A stretch of 64,000 bases of DNA, from positions 124,001 through 188,000 of the forward strand of contig CAJNYU010001119.1 of the NCBI GenBank assembly GCA_905331475.1, in the 5' to 3' direction. Positions 1 to 11,768 of this stretch are shown here, piece by piece; position 1 is the first letter of the stretch; each line of letters opens with the position of its first letter. The translations under genes were made by a program, and so were the position numbers. The stretch comes from Rotaria socialis. Its lineage: Eukaryota > Rotifera > Eurotatoria > Philodinida > Philodinidae. A model generated the notes under the pieces. The model searched no databases. It worked only from the letters and a program-made list of their open reading frames with translations, and was not told where the DNA came from.

Positions 1-797
1 CATATAATTTATTGTTGACTTCTTTTTCTTCGTTTTCCTGCAAATAAAAATTCCATAGAAATATATTTAGTATTACAATGAATGACGAAGTCTAATTTCA
101 GAATAAATAAATAGAAATAGTGAATTGTAAGTCGTTGACATAGAATTCATTTCAACAGTAATTGCGTTGGTATGCCTGTTCGGTACAACACTGAGACATT
201 CGATGTATCCAGAATACATTCATTTGAAAGCAGTCAGCAAACGGAGACTCTCAAACTCAGTAAATAAAGATTCAAAATTTTCTTTATATTTTATGTTTCA
301 CCAGTCGATCGTGATCATTATAAATTGAACGTTACAACACAATAAATTAAACTCGTTTGACCAACTAGTACGTTTCCAGTATAATATTTTTGTTGCTATT
401 TCTGCATTCGCCTTAGTTACTTTGTAGCCTATGAGATCTAGCTATCCAATCTCCGTAGATAATCATAATCTCTGACCAGAAATTGCTTTTCTTTATAAAT
501 GTGTCACTTGCTAATTTTTAGTTTCACAGTTGACAATTTAGAATGTAACTAACAGAAAATTTCAGATTTATTGTATTTATTACTAATCCATACTTTTTTT
601 TAAATCATATATGTTTGACAGTCTTATTTGAAAATATCCGAACGCTAAGAACGTTGGTAATCTAGTAGTTTCATATTTGTATAATATATTTTAAAACAAA
701 ATAATTCATGAACTATTTGAATTTTTTTTCCATTCTATGTAATAAATAAGATTTTTGTTACCCTACATTTTTCAGATGTAAATACAAGAAACGATTT
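1..797. other. Upstream noncoding region
   Basis: AT-rich sequence with no convincing reading frame on either strand. A polypyrimidine-AG acceptor (tttttcag) ends at 775, 22 bases before the first ATG of the next gene. It could be a spliced-leader acceptor or the end of a 5' UTR intron. Confidence 0.5.
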
Positions 798-2378
798 ATG
801 ATGAATGCTAGATTATGTTTTATTTTTCTGACAATATTTCTTCCACAAATATCATCGTTATTTTCAAATAAAAATATTCTCTGTAGTCAATCAATTTCAA
901 ATTCATTCATTGATTTATCGATAACCACGAATCAAAATGTATCAATAGATCTGTGTAATAAAAGATTTAATATCAGTATACGTTCAAATGAAAATTTTTT
1001 CTCGAAAAATATTTCTCTTGATGAATCCCTTGAAACTCAAACAAATCCGTATTTTGCCTATGTTGGCCACATTATTGATGATGATCATTCAACTGTCAGT
1101 TTAATTACCTATCCACAATTACAGATCTATATCTATTTAAATGGTACATATTATTATTATATTTCATTATCAAATAGTTTAACCGTAACATTGCAGTTTT
1201 CTCAACGAAAATTACTAAAATATTATCCGCAATTACTTGATGATAGTTTATGGAAAATTTTACAACAAGAAGAAGATTTTTATCAACAAAATTCTTTAAT
1301 TTTACATGATTTACATTTTATATATGAGCTATTAACATTACCATGCGAATCTGATAAGTTGCAATACAAAACCACATCCTATTGTGCATTTGCTTTATTT
1401 ATTGATGAAATTTTGTATGAAAAAACATTCGATTCGAATATCTATTCTATATACGCATTCATAGAACATTTTAATTTTTTATTACGTACATTAACCCATA
1501 ATGAATATGGAGGTTTTTCATTAACAAAATTAAAATTAATCACGCATATTGACATCAATTCAAATAATTCATTTGACATATTGCATAAACTATCTCATGA
1601 TCAAAGCTTACTATCGAAAGATTATTGCCTTGTTCATCAAATGTTAACATCTAATACTGAAAAAGATAATTATGTTCTTGGTTACCAATCATCAATTCAT
1701 ACATATGATATTGGTGGAATATGTTCATTACCATTTGACATGAATAATAATAGTTCAGAAGAAATAAATCTTAATACAGGTTTATCAATATTAAATGACA
1801 ACATAACGAAAAATCTGTCAGTATTTTTTAATGGTTTAATGAAAACAAGCTATTTATTTCTTCGTCAAATGGGTTTAAATTTAACTTTATGTTCAATAAA
1901 TACAACTCGAAAAGGTTTTTTTCAATTTAATACAGAATTATCACCTATTTTTCAAAATTGTATGGATCTAATACCAATAACGTTAGGCACAGCACTTAAA
2001 CGACGTGCACATTTTTGCTTTACTCATGTCAATTCATATAATATAACAAATCAAACAATGAAACAAGACACAACATGTAAACAATCTACTGATTTTCAAT
2101 CATCGATAACAGTCGATGGGAAAAAACGTAAAAGTCCGTATGTTGAAAATGCATTGAATGATAATCGACCTGGTGAATGGTTTGAAGGAAATATTGTTGG
2201 AATGATTTTAACATTTTCATTATTAATATGGATACCTGTTAGTTGTTTTGTACATTTTTGTGTTGATGAAATAAATAAAAAATCATTTATCGAGAAACAA
2301 CAAGATATGGAAACACAAGCAATGCCACCATCGATGAATGAACAAATTGAATTAACAAAACAAACGCAAACTGACTAA
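798..2378 (+). CDS. ADAM17/TACE-like membrane protein lacking the catalytic zinc site
   Basis: Single-exon, 526 aa. The N-terminus is a signal peptide (LCFIFLTIFLPQ). Residues about 60-130 resemble an ADAM10/17 prodomain. The middle resembles the reprolysin-type fold of this family: an IGGICSLPF stretch, a following LNTGL, and a late SLCSI-type motif (here LTLCSI) with a downstream NC. The C-terminus has one membrane segment at about 465-488 (IVGMILTFSLLIWIPVSCFV), strikingly like the ADAM17 transmembrane helix, then about 38 cytosolic residues. The HExxHxxGxxH zinc motif expected after LNTGL is absent; the region reads LMKTSYLFLRQMGLN. Disintegrin and cysteine-rich domains are also missing or reduced, and the length is well below the usual ~820 aa. 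The open frame and intact ends argue against simple pseudogenisation. I infer a pseudoprotease; family assignment is moderately sure. Confidence 0.65.
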   Translation: MMNARLCFIFLTIFLPQISSLFSNKNILCSQSISNSFIDLSITTNQNVSIDLCNKRFNISIRSNENFFSKNISLDESLETQTNPYFAYVGHIIDDDHSTVSLITYPQLQIYIYLNGTYYYYISLSNSLTVTLQFSQRKLLKYYPQLLDDSLWKILQQEEDFYQQNSLILHDLHFIYELLTLPCESDKLQYKTTSYCAFALFIDEILYEKTFDSNIYSIYAFIEHFNFLLRTLTHNEYGGFSLTKLKLITHIDINSNNSFDILHKLSHDQSLLSKDYCLVHQMLTSNTEKDNYVLGYQSSIHTYDIGGICSLPFDMNNNSSEEINLNTGLSILNDNITKNLSVFFNGLMKTSYLFLRQMGLNLTLCSINTTRKGFFQFNTELSPIFQNCMDLIPITLGTALKRRAHFCFTHVNSYNITNQTMKQDTTCKQSTDFQSSITVDGKKRKSPYVENALNDNRPGEWFEGNIVGMILTFSLLIWIPVSCFVHFCVDEINKKSFIEKQQDMETQAMPPSMNEQIELTKQTQTD

Positions 2379-2505
2379 AATGTTGTCTTGTTCTTATCAT
2401 TTTTTTTTGTGTCAGATTCTTTTTGTATTTGGTTTGGAGATATATTTACTTTTATTATAATAGACAGAAAATAAAATATACGTATAGATTTTTTTTCTAA
2501 TAAAA

Positions 2506-2511
2506 TTCTAG
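2506..2511 (+). other. Probable trans-splice acceptor before PSMG1
   Basis: A ttctag acceptor follows an AT-rich tract and lies 13 bases before the PSMG1 ATG at 2525. An AATAAA-type signal at about 2470 lies between the upstream stop (2378) and this site. That is the arrangement expected when a downstream cistron is capped by a spliced leader. No spliced leader can be seen in genomic DNA, so this is inference. Confidence 0.4.
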
Positions 2512-2524
2512 AGTTTATTTGGAG

Positions 2525-4049
2525 ATGTCAACGCTTTATGGTCATGGTGATTTAGCGGCGGAAGAGACAGAAACAATTGATAGCGATGAAGAAGACCAAC
2601 AACGATCAAGTCGAGATCCAAATAAGTAAGTTTATTTTGATTTTAGTTTACACTATTGAATCGATAGAGGTGCATATGGACTTTTCTTGATAAATATTTA
2701 TCGATCACAAATATGTTGAAAAGAAAGTCTCCATTGATCCACATTTCCAAGTTTATAATATTCTCCAACGCTTATAGATATTGATTGATATCAATAACAT
2801 TCAATAAATTCTATCGAGGCTTTTAAAAAGTCATACATTTTGTTCAAAAATGTCTTCTTTGCAAGGGACTATTTCAATTAGAGTTACAAGAATTTTAGAT
2901 CAATTTTTGCGAAGCAATCTACAAACACTAGTCAGAAGACAACATCTTTCTTATATGTTTGATATTGTCCCTGCCAAAATAAGAAGTTCTTAGAAACTAA
3001 AGGTTTGAGTAGTATTTGATTGATCTAAATATGAGGAATCTATTTGCTCTAAATTCTATGTAGAATGTATATGAATACTAAAATTACATTTAGATTACCA
3101 TTTTCAATCATTTGGCGCGATGATTTAAAAAATGATGATATCAAAATCCCATGTTCATCATTATTAATCGCTTTAGGTGCAACTGCTTCTGGTAAAAATT
3201 ATTTATTTGATTTATAAAACAAAATAAACTAAACAGAAATTTATCTTATTTTTTTTACAGCTTTTGCTTTTACGCATGTTTTGTGTAACTATGATCTAGA
3301 ATTAATTGGCTATGGTACAGATGAAAAAATCAGTGATGATGGAAATACAGAAACAAAGTCATTTGATCAAATCAAAGCGCAACACTATTCAACACAAAGT
3401 GTTGATCGTATTTATCGATTACCATCAAGTTCATTTGTACTTATTCAATTGAATTCTTCCATTAAATCTGATAGAATATGGCCTTTAAGTGAACAGGTAC
3501 TTGTAAAATTTCGATAGTTTTCTTAATTGATTTGTTTTTTTAAATAAAATAGATTTTGAATAAATTTAATTTTTCAAATCTGACGAATTCGAATCCGATT
3601 TACGTTATTCAATCACGTTTATCGATGGATTACGTTACAATTGCAGGCGAATTTGAAAGCAAAGCAAATTTATTTATTCGTTACATTAAATCATCATTAG
3701 TTCCAATAGACGACAAAATTACGCAAACTATTAAACCAATTGAACCTCCGAATGCAATTCGGGGCCTATCAGCTGCTTGTAAGTCGTTTTATCGTTTCTT
3801 TCTTCTTATACTTATCTAAAAGAATTTTTTCTATTAGTGTTCACTAAACTGCATCAAGCTAATATTCCGGTTATTGTTCTTGTTGTTTATCAACGTCATT
3901 CATCTGTTAATGCTGATGCATTAAAATTATTACAACGCATATTAGATCGAACATCACCAACACTCAAACAATACGTTCTATCAACTGAAAAAACTAATAA
4001 ACAATTGATTCGATTAGCATCAATTCAAGCAAGTAATATGTACTCTTAA
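2525..4049 (+). CDS. PSMG1: Proteasome assembly chaperone 1 (PAC1)
   Basis: Five exons join in frame: 2525-2625, 3094-3191, 3261-3496, 3553-3778 and 3838-4049, about 290 aa, typical for the family. The N-terminus is short and acidic (ETIDSDEEDQQ). It is followed by PCSSLLIALGATAS and AFAFTHVL, matching the PAC1 core. A conserved block follows, PPNAIRGLSAA then TKLHQANIPVIVLVVYQ. The protein ends SNMYS. A terminal hydrophobic-Tyr-X fits the HbYX motif that PAC1/Pba1 inserts into the 20S alpha ring. PAC1 pairs with PAC2 to assemble alpha rings in the cytosol and block premature regulator binding. The gene starts 147 bp after the ADAM17-like stop on the same strand. The start was chosen as the first ATG after the acceptor at 2511. 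Confidence 0.85.
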
Positions 4050-4192
4050 ATACTTCCAACTGATAATCAAGAACAAGACAATTATTAGTATTCTTTTTTT
4101 GTCTTCCTTTTTTACAAAACCTGTATGAAACATTTCTAAAAAAAACAAAAACAAAGACAAAAACATATCAGGAAATAAATTTGACGTTTTTC

Positions 4193-7100
4193 TTAAAACG
4201 GGAGCATAAATCCAAATAATAAAACATGCATAACGATAACACTAATTGCAATAAAAATGAGAATCATGGCAATTGTATAATTTCGATAGCCAGGCTCGCC
4301 TTTATATTCAGGTGTAATTAACCAAAGTAAATGTTGAATATAATTATCGGCTGAAGTTAAATCTGCTTTTGTTGCAGTTGGCAAATTAAAAAAGAGACTA
4401 AAAATATTTCAAAAAAAAAGTGATGGATTAGAACTCCGTTATCCTATTTTTAATAATTTACTCTGTAACATCAACAAAAGCTGATCGAAATGAAACAGCA
4501 TATCGTTGTGTTGTTGTACCATCGCAATTTGTGGCGGAACAATCAAATTCCCAATTTGAATAAGTATAACTTTATATGAAACATGCTCATAATTATTGAT
4601 AATAAATAAAATGAAAAGAATAACTTACTTATATTGAACGGAAACGATTTGTTCAAACCAATCTTCTGGACCGATTTGTACACGAACATAATCGAATTCT
4701 ATATAAACACCTGATGGAACACCAAAGCAAATCGAAAGAGTTTGTGCAGCATCATAAATTGTATAAGAAGTTATTAGACTTCTTGTTTGAATAATATAAT
4801 CAGTAGTTAATCGATTAATACTACGTGTTTCATCAATTTTACCAAGTTCAATCTGTTCGTTAGCGTCATTTCTAAACATTTTTTTTGTGTAACTAGTCAT
4901 ACTTATTTATTACACAAGACAGCACAAAAAAAGGTTTAACAATACCGTATTCTTTACTGTTTTTGTCTGCTATGCTACATAATTAGCTCAAAACTGGATA
5001 GTGATTTTTATAGGTGACGGAATTTTCCAACTAATGCATGAAACACTAAGACTTCATAAATCAACTATACGGGTAAGTTTTGTAAAACAAATAAATACAA
5101 TAGTTTTCACGTATGAGAAGAATTTTTTGAAGATATTTATTGAGGAAACGTACCATCATAGTTTATCTAAAAATCTTTTTATAAAATGCATTCGATAAAA
5201 AAGACCTCTATTGGCTATTAAAATTGATAATGTGACTTGAGCTAGGTGCTTAAAATAGCAGAAAATGAATACAACATTGTTAAAATGTTTTCTACCATCG
5301 TATTTAAAAGAAAAATATATCTATACCTTATTTTAGTTGAATTTGAATTCGGAAACATATAAACGTCCGATGCTGGAGCGTAAAATGTATTTAAATAGAC
5401 ATACATGTTGAGTCTATAAAAAATAAAATAAAATTTGTGAAAATTTTTATTTCTTCAATGATTCTATACTCTCTATTGGCTGCTCTTATGTCTAAAACGA
5501 ACAGATCCCAATAATTTCAATGAAAAATATCATTAGGATGAAGTTAACGTTGAGTACATTAGTACAATTTAGTTTTCGGATTCAATGACGATGAACTTAC
5601 CATTGAAGATCTACTTGTAAATATATGCCCATATTCTTATCTTAAATAACTTCTCAAATTATGGATAATGTGACTTCGAAGTAATTTTTCTAGTATGAAA
5701 AAGATCAGAAACTACATATATTGAATTCCCAACGATATTCTAGTGAAGACAGTTACTCTTGATTTCTCAGGAAATCCTCTACCTGAAGTTATCTTTTACT
5801 ATACTAATTTAGATAGTAACGACTATAGCAATATTTAAATCAGAAATTGAAACAAATCCATTGAATAAATCATATAAAATATACAGATAAAAATGCCTTT
5901 ATTTAAAACAAAGAGAAGAAACTAACTTGAGATTATGACATTGTCGTACCGTAGCTTGTTTTAATTGAACAAAGCAACTCGATGAAGTGCTTCGTTTATA
6001 ATGAAGAATTTGCCGTTGGGCATTGACACATAAACCGTCAACAGCTTGAGAAAAAAATAAAATAGCTTTAGCAATCAATGATCAAGACAAATTTACTTGG
6101 AACTAAAGTTGATACATCTGACGAGACACTATTACGTCGGAACTGAAGAGCTTCTCCATCCAGATAACCACCTAAGTTAAAGGATAATTATTAATAAATA
6201 GAATAAATTTAATTTATACGAGGAACAGTTGTAGATGATGCCAAATTAACTGCTTGGTCATTCCATTGAATTGTAATTCGGAAATTTGATACAGTTGTAC
6301 TGGCAGCTGCAAATAAGACGAAGATTTCGACACTTGAAATGGTATTATCAACGGATGAATAATTGAATCGATAGAACACACGTTGGATAGTGCTGGTTGA
6401 GCATGGTAATGCTAGAAAAATAGTGAAAAACAAAAGTAAACAATACAAACATACATGAAACACTATAGACATACATACCGGTTGTCAATACGTTGTAACC
6501 ATTGAAATCAGAAAAACTAGTGGAATCATCTGTTGATGCAGATGTCCCAACGAAAAAATTATCTGTAATGTTACTATATGCTAAACTATCTCCTATTAGA
6601 CATCCACTCCATATTTGATATTGATTGTTACTACATCGACTAGTATCAGGTGATGGAGTACAAGCAGAATTATAACGTTGAATTCGCGTCGTTGGATGTC
6701 TACCAGGACAGTAATCATTAATAGTGCCAGTCGCAGATACTATAGTACTGATACTTGGAGTGGCTGCAGTGGTAAAATAGTATTCAGTTGTTGGATCTAT
6801 TGTAATTGTTGTAGATGTAGCTGTTACGGTGGAAACTGTAGCATTTACCGAAGAACTTGCATCACCACCTTTCAGAAATGATGTCGCAGCATTGACATTA
6901 GTACAAAAGCTCTGATAAGAAAAAGAAACCAAGACACATGATGTTTAATTTAGAAAGCAAAAAATATTAATCATACAGTAAATGAACTAGATGGACATGA
7001 AAAATCCTGATTGATTCCAAATAATACATTTACATTGTTTTGACAAGTCATACCGGCTAAAGATCCGGGCAGACTGAATAAGGTACTTGCCGATTGTTTA

Positions 7101-7768
7101 ACAGGAGCACCTGTCGAATAATTTATGAAACTTGAAGATATTGATAATGTTGTTGGTTCAAATAAATTTGGATATGTACTAACAAATGAGGAACGTAAAA
7201 ATGCTGCATCGTCAGCTGTGTTAATAAATGTTGCATTCGTTGTTGGATAGAATGATCCAAATATTTCATTTTGCTCAAACTATATCAAATGTTTATAATA
7301 TTTCAGCGGGTTTTCTTTTCTATTTAAATTATAATCACATACTTGTACACAAACAAATGGAAAATAATCATATAGAGCTGCAGATGCATTATTTGTGCAA
7401 TTCCATGTTTCACTGCTTGGATCCGTTACGTAAGCATACGAAGTGGTAGTTCTTATTGAATTACATATAGGTGATGCTGTGAGATCACTGGCTGTACAAT
7501 CCTAGATGGATATAAAAGAAATTCAAAGAAAATTTACTACAAATTATTGACGAACAGGATCACAGCAACAGTTTGGATCACAAATATTGATTCGAAGATC
7601 ACATGAACATGGTGCTGGATCCGTAACGGCTGGATTGGCAAATTTGCGTTGACTCAAAACAATATCTATGAATAACACGGATCAAACGATTGCTTCAATT
7701 AAAAGATAATTACTTGAATTGAGTTGTAAAACGATGAAAATGCAGCTAAGAAGATATTTTTGATTCAT
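4193..7768 (-). CDS. Tectonic family protein (ciliary transition zone)
   Basis: Multi-exon gene read from 7768 down to the stop at 4193. Exon 1 (7768-7714) encodes a signal peptide, MNQKYLLSCIFIVLQLNS. Exon 2 (7665-7556) carries the tectonic hallmark CDLRINICDPNCCCDP. Exon 3, starting at 7501, continues with DCTASDL, restoring the family pattern CCCDPDC; the donor between them is a non-consensus gttcgt. Cysteine- and Ser/Thr-rich extracellular exons follow (about 7283-6956, 6921-6480, 6410-6220, 6165-5936, a probable one at 5418-5335, 4874-4628, 4551-4465). The last exon (from about 4399) ends in a membrane helix, YTIAMILIFIAISVIVMHVL, with a short tail. Tectonics 1-3 act in the MKS module at the transition zone and control entry of ciliary membrane proteins. 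I cannot say which paralogue. The 5418-5335 exon and the intron-rich middle are the least certain parts. Confidence 0.8.
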
Positions 7769-8150
7769 CCTGCTGTCTGATTATGACTTCATAATCCTTT
7801 TTTAATAGAATATGTACATTGCCATTATTGATTTGGTTACTATTGACTAACCTACGGTAGACGTCTCGGTTATAAAAATTTACTTCGCAAAAATAAGCAA
7901 ACTCATACATGAGAATAATATTTCAGTTTTTAATAAATATTCAAGATGAAATGAAAACTGCATAACTAAATTGATAAAATTTGATTGGTCTTTTATCAGC
8001 CAGTAAGAATGATAAAAGGAAATCGTTCTTTCTCTCTCACCATCCACATAATCCATTATTTCCCTTGTCCTCGTGTTTTGATATTCTTGACATCGTTTAC
8101 AATAGAATTTTATTGTAGATAATTTTTTCCTCGAAATAAAACGAGATAAT
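7769..8150. promoter_or_regulatory. Shared divergent promoter region, tectonic / COX5B
   Basis: Only 382 bp separate the start codons of two divergently transcribed genes. No other reading frame fits. The stretch is AT-rich with a TC-rich block (tctttctctctcacc) at about 8028-8042. It must contain both promoters; no TATA box or initiator is assigned. Confidence 0.5.
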
Positions 8151-8926
8151 ATGCTAGCTCATCTAGCTGTTGGTGGTCGATGTGCTACTCTTAGTGCACT
8201 TCCTCGTGCCAATACATTAGCTATCATTCGAAAGGCATCATCATCGGGTGGAAGTAAAAAGCATGAAGAACCAGTAGCCGTTTCAACACCAACTGGTTCA
8301 GATCCAAATAGTTCACCTATGAGCCAACGTGCTTTACCTCCAGATGATGGCAAAGTTCGTAAGTGAACATCTATTTATTTCAATCTAATCTCTTATTTCT
8401 TCGAAGGTTTTCCTAATCCGTGGGATGTCATTCTTAACAAGCGTCGTTTTGAATATGCTATGGTTTGTAATAAGAAGAAACATCAATGAATATCTTATTT
8501 TATTTTATTGTATAGAAATTCAAAGGATACGATGATCCATTCGATATGATGCCTGTCAAACGTATTGAAAATAGTTCAGCCGAAAATCCAAATTTACTAC
8601 CAAGTTGCAATGACAAACGGCTAATGGCTTGCATCTGTAAGTGTATTATTGTCGTCGTATAGATATGAGCTTCTAGTTTTTTTCTTTCAAAATGAATATT
8701 CATATGTTTTTGTAGGTAATGAGGATGTTTATCACTTGAAATGGATGCATCTTCATCGCGGTGAACCAAAGCGATGTTATTGTGGTATGAAATAGTTAAT
8801 CAATTAATTTTGATTTGATCCAAAATATTTTCTTTAGGTCATTGGTTTAAATTAACTGAACGACAATTTGTTGATTTAAGTGATTTTGGTATAACTGAAG
8901 ATATGCAAAAACCAGCCGCCCATTAA
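8151..8926 (+). CDS. COX5B: Cytochrome c oxidase subunit 5B, mitochondrial
   Basis: Five exons join in frame: 8151-8358, 8407-8462, 8516-8636, 8716-8784 and 8838-8926, about 180 aa. The N-terminus is basic and Ser/Ala-rich without early acids, as for mitochondrial import. The mature part carries the COX5B signature: ENPNLLPSCNDKRLMACIC, then KWMHLHRGEPKRCYCGHWF. The paired cysteines (CIC and CYC) are the structural zinc ligands of this subunit. The second pair is C-x-C rather than the mammalian C-x2-C. It is a nuclear-encoded subunit of complex IV in the inner membrane. AATAAA lies near 9030. Confidence 0.93.
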
Positions 8927-9127
8927 GACTACTCCCTTCTCTTTCATTAGACTATTGTAATCCTTCTTTAACTCTCAAATGCTTTCGCTGCTCTAGTTTG
9001 GTCGTTTTTTTTCATCGTGATCAAATTCAAATAAAAGAAAATCAAACAGCAGTTTCTTTTTCTCTATCGCTCTCGCTCTCTCTCTCTCTCTTTCTTACTT
9101 ATCACTCAAATCTAATTAACGAAGGAT

Positions 9128-9553
9128 ATGGCGACTATTCTAGTGCTTTTTCTTCTAATATTTATTAGCAAAACAATCTTTGCTGATCTATATCCAATCG
9201 TTTTATTCAATGATGATACAAATATTCTACAAAAGAATACTTGCTACATGGCAAATGTAGAAAATACAAATAATCATTGGTGTGAATTAGTTACACCAGG
9301 ATTTATCTTACCAACGAATAGAATATGCGTGTCAAGAAATAAAAGTTTACCAAATCTTGATGATCGAACAATAGTTAGCGACTGGATTGATGAAATAATA
9401 ACTACAACTAATTGCTCGTATTTTCTTTCATCATCAATGACAACATCTCAAAAACGTATTTTAACAATTATTGAATTAATTTTATTAGTTATTCTTTTTT
9501 TACCATTTCTTATTGAGTTATGTTTAACTATGATTCAATATTTTATTTATTAA
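9128..9553 (+). CDS. Small secreted or membrane protein, unknown function
   Basis: Single-exon frame of 141 aa that I do not recognise. It starts with a clear signal peptide (MATILVLFLLIFISKTIFAD). It has four cysteines in the extracellular part (CYMAN, WCEL, ICVS, NCSY) and N-glycosylation sequons NKS and NCS. It ends with a hydrophobic helix at about 115-138 (IIELILLVILFLPFLIELC). It could be a type I membrane protein with almost no cytosolic tail. It lies 201 bp after COX5B and 65 bp before ATG13 on the same strand, suggesting one transcription unit. Codon use matches its neighbours. Confidence 0.55.
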   Translation: MATILVLFLLIFISKTIFADLYPIVLFNDDTNILQKNTCYMANVENTNNHWCELVTPGFILPTNRICVSRNKSLPNLDDRTIVSDWIDEIITTTNCSYFLSSSMTTSQKRILTIIELILLVILFLPFLIELCLTMIQYFIY

Positions 9554-9610
9554 TTTATCAATAACAAAAAACAAAAACATAATAATTTATAATTATTTTA
9601 TTTCTTTTGC

Positions 9611-9616
9611 TTTCAG
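9611..9616 (+). other. Acceptor site immediately upstream of ATG13
   Basis: A strong polypyrimidine-AG acceptor (tttgctttcag) ends two bases before the ATG13 start at 9619. No donor giving a sensible upstream coding exon is visible, so a spliced-leader acceptor is the simplest reading. Confidence 0.45.
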
Positions 9617-9618
9617 AT

Positions 9619-11768
9619 ATGACCGATTATCAATTGAGTAATGATGATCATGAAGCTTTGGAAAAATTTACAAAATTCTTCTTAGTAAAAGCAGCACAAA
9701 TCATTGTACAATCACGTTTAGGTGAAAAGAAAACAACCAAATCTAAACAGGTTCATTCAGGAAATGAATGGGTAAACTCTGTTACGATTATTAATATTGA
9801 TATTTCTAATAACAGAATATCGAATCTTTTTAGTTTTATCTATCGATTAAGGACATTCCAGAAGTTACTGTCAATGCAAAGAAATGCTTAGGAGATGCAG
9901 AACATCTTCTAATTGATCCTCCTCACAGTCCATTTTGTGTTGAAATATCATTGCGTACACCAGATTGTGATACAATTACATTGGAAACATGGTGTATATC
10001 ATTTGATGATTCCGTATCTGATCCGACACAGCGTGTTCGATTTAGTGTATATAATCGTATGAGTATTGTACTTCGATCGCTACTAGCATGTACACGTGCA
10101 ACACCAACATATCAATTATCACGAAAACAATCAGCAGATAAATATATTATTTGCTATAAAATGTATAGTGGTGAACCTATTGTAAGTCATCTTGGTGAAC
10201 ACTATTCGAAGAAAACAATCGGACATATAGTTACACCTATTGGGCGTTTTGTAATAAATGTTGCTTATCGTACATGTTTAACAATGTCATCACCACAAGT
10301 TGATAGTGGAACAAGTAGTGGAATGACACAATTTGGTATGGATATCAAAGATGATCATTTTTCACTGTATAGAAACCAAAATTGTGAAGAGTAAGATTCT
10401 TTAAGAAAATTATATTTTATACATATAGGTTGAGCGTAGAGAAAAATCTATCATATTTTCTTTTACAATCAAATCTTCAAAGTTTTCTTCTTTTGATTCT
10501 TGAATAGATATGTATACATTCAGATTTCTATGAATACTTCATTTAAGAGTCTGTGTTGGTCCATACTCAAAGTATGTTCAGTTAGCATCGTGATCTTATT
10601 TTAGTATTTTGTTTTTACTCACAATACGGGGAAATGCTACCTAGTGTTTTCTACAGCATATTCAGATCAATAAACATAACCTGCAATTTTTTACTTTTAT
10701 TTCGAAAGAGAATAAGCTATGAATTTCTACGTTTTGAGTGCCAGAAGATTTCTCTAGTTTTTGTTTTCAGAGATGCCAGTCAAAATGAAATAAAAATAAT
10801 AATCGCAATTGAAATTCGAGAACTTTTACTTTGTTCTTCATTGTACGACAGAGCACTATAATACACGTATTTAGTCTTAGTATTTCAAAAGTAGCTATAA
10901 ATATTTGGTTGTTTGGTTCGAATAGAGCATGAAAAAGTGTACGTAAAGTACAAGGCTTTTAATCATACTATGTTTTGTTTTGTTTTGTTTTGTCTTGATA
11001 GTGGTAGGTATATGATCGAGAGTGAAATCTATCGTTAATCTATTTATTTTTAGTGATAGTGAAGCTCATTTACCATCAGAACATAATTCCAGTGTACCGA
11101 AAAGTTCACCTATTGAGGTAACGAAACGAAGACATACAAGCTATGATTCGGTTTCTCCCAGTCATGGGTAAATATAATCGTTACATATTTTATTCTTTAA
11201 TTTTGATTTCCTTTTCTTAGAACTCCTGATAAAGCATATTATAGTAAATTACGTGCAGCATTTACAACGCCAGGCACTACAGCACATCCTGCCCATGCGG
11301 GTTCATATAATCGTACGAATGATAATGATTTACCATTTTTACTGATGATGCAACAGCAAGAAAATGCTCATCATCAACAACATCATTCAATGGAACAAGA
11401 GCAAAATTCAAAAAATAATTACTTCATCGGTGGTGATCTAGAAAATGACGCAGCTCCAGATGATTTTATTCTTGTTGAAGTGGTAAGACTTTATTAAATA
11501 AATATTATTCGAATAATACAGAACAGTTTTCTTTTTCATCGTTCAATAGAAACCCTTTTTTGGTAAAAGTGATTCGACAGACGATTTAGCTTTGTTTATT
11601 CGTTCGTGTCAACAGCCACCAATCCTTGAGTCATTTACTCTCGAACCATCACTTGGTGAAACAATCAGTCAATTAAACGAAGAATTACGTGTATTTGAAT
11701 CAAAAGTGGAAGAATTTGATCAACTTGTTAATACTTTGAATGCGGATCATACACGACAGAATGATTGA
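9619..11768 (+). CDS. ATG13: Autophagy-related protein 13
   Basis: Five exons join in phase: 9619-9771, 9834-10390, 11054-11167, 11221-11482 and 11550-11768, about 435 aa. The N-terminal HORMA-type region is recognisable: EALEKFTKFFLVKAAQIIVQ then SRLGEKK, the junction SIKDIPEV, YNRMSIVLRSLLACTRATP, YQLSRKQ, and the GHIVTPIGRFVINVAYRT segment. After a low-complexity linker the conserved C-terminus appears: APDDFILVEVKPFFG, then an Asp/Glu-rich helix ending VEEFDQLVNTL. ATG13 scaffolds the ULK1-FIP200-ATG101 complex that starts autophagosome formation in the cytosol. The start is the first ATG after the acceptor and gives the expected family N-terminus. Intron 2 (663 bp) is longer than the others. 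Confidence 0.92.

Noticed and set aside
6678..6881. Cys-rich plus-strand frame
   Set aside because: Antisense of a tectonic exon; the cysteines come from reverse reading of Thr/Ser codons.
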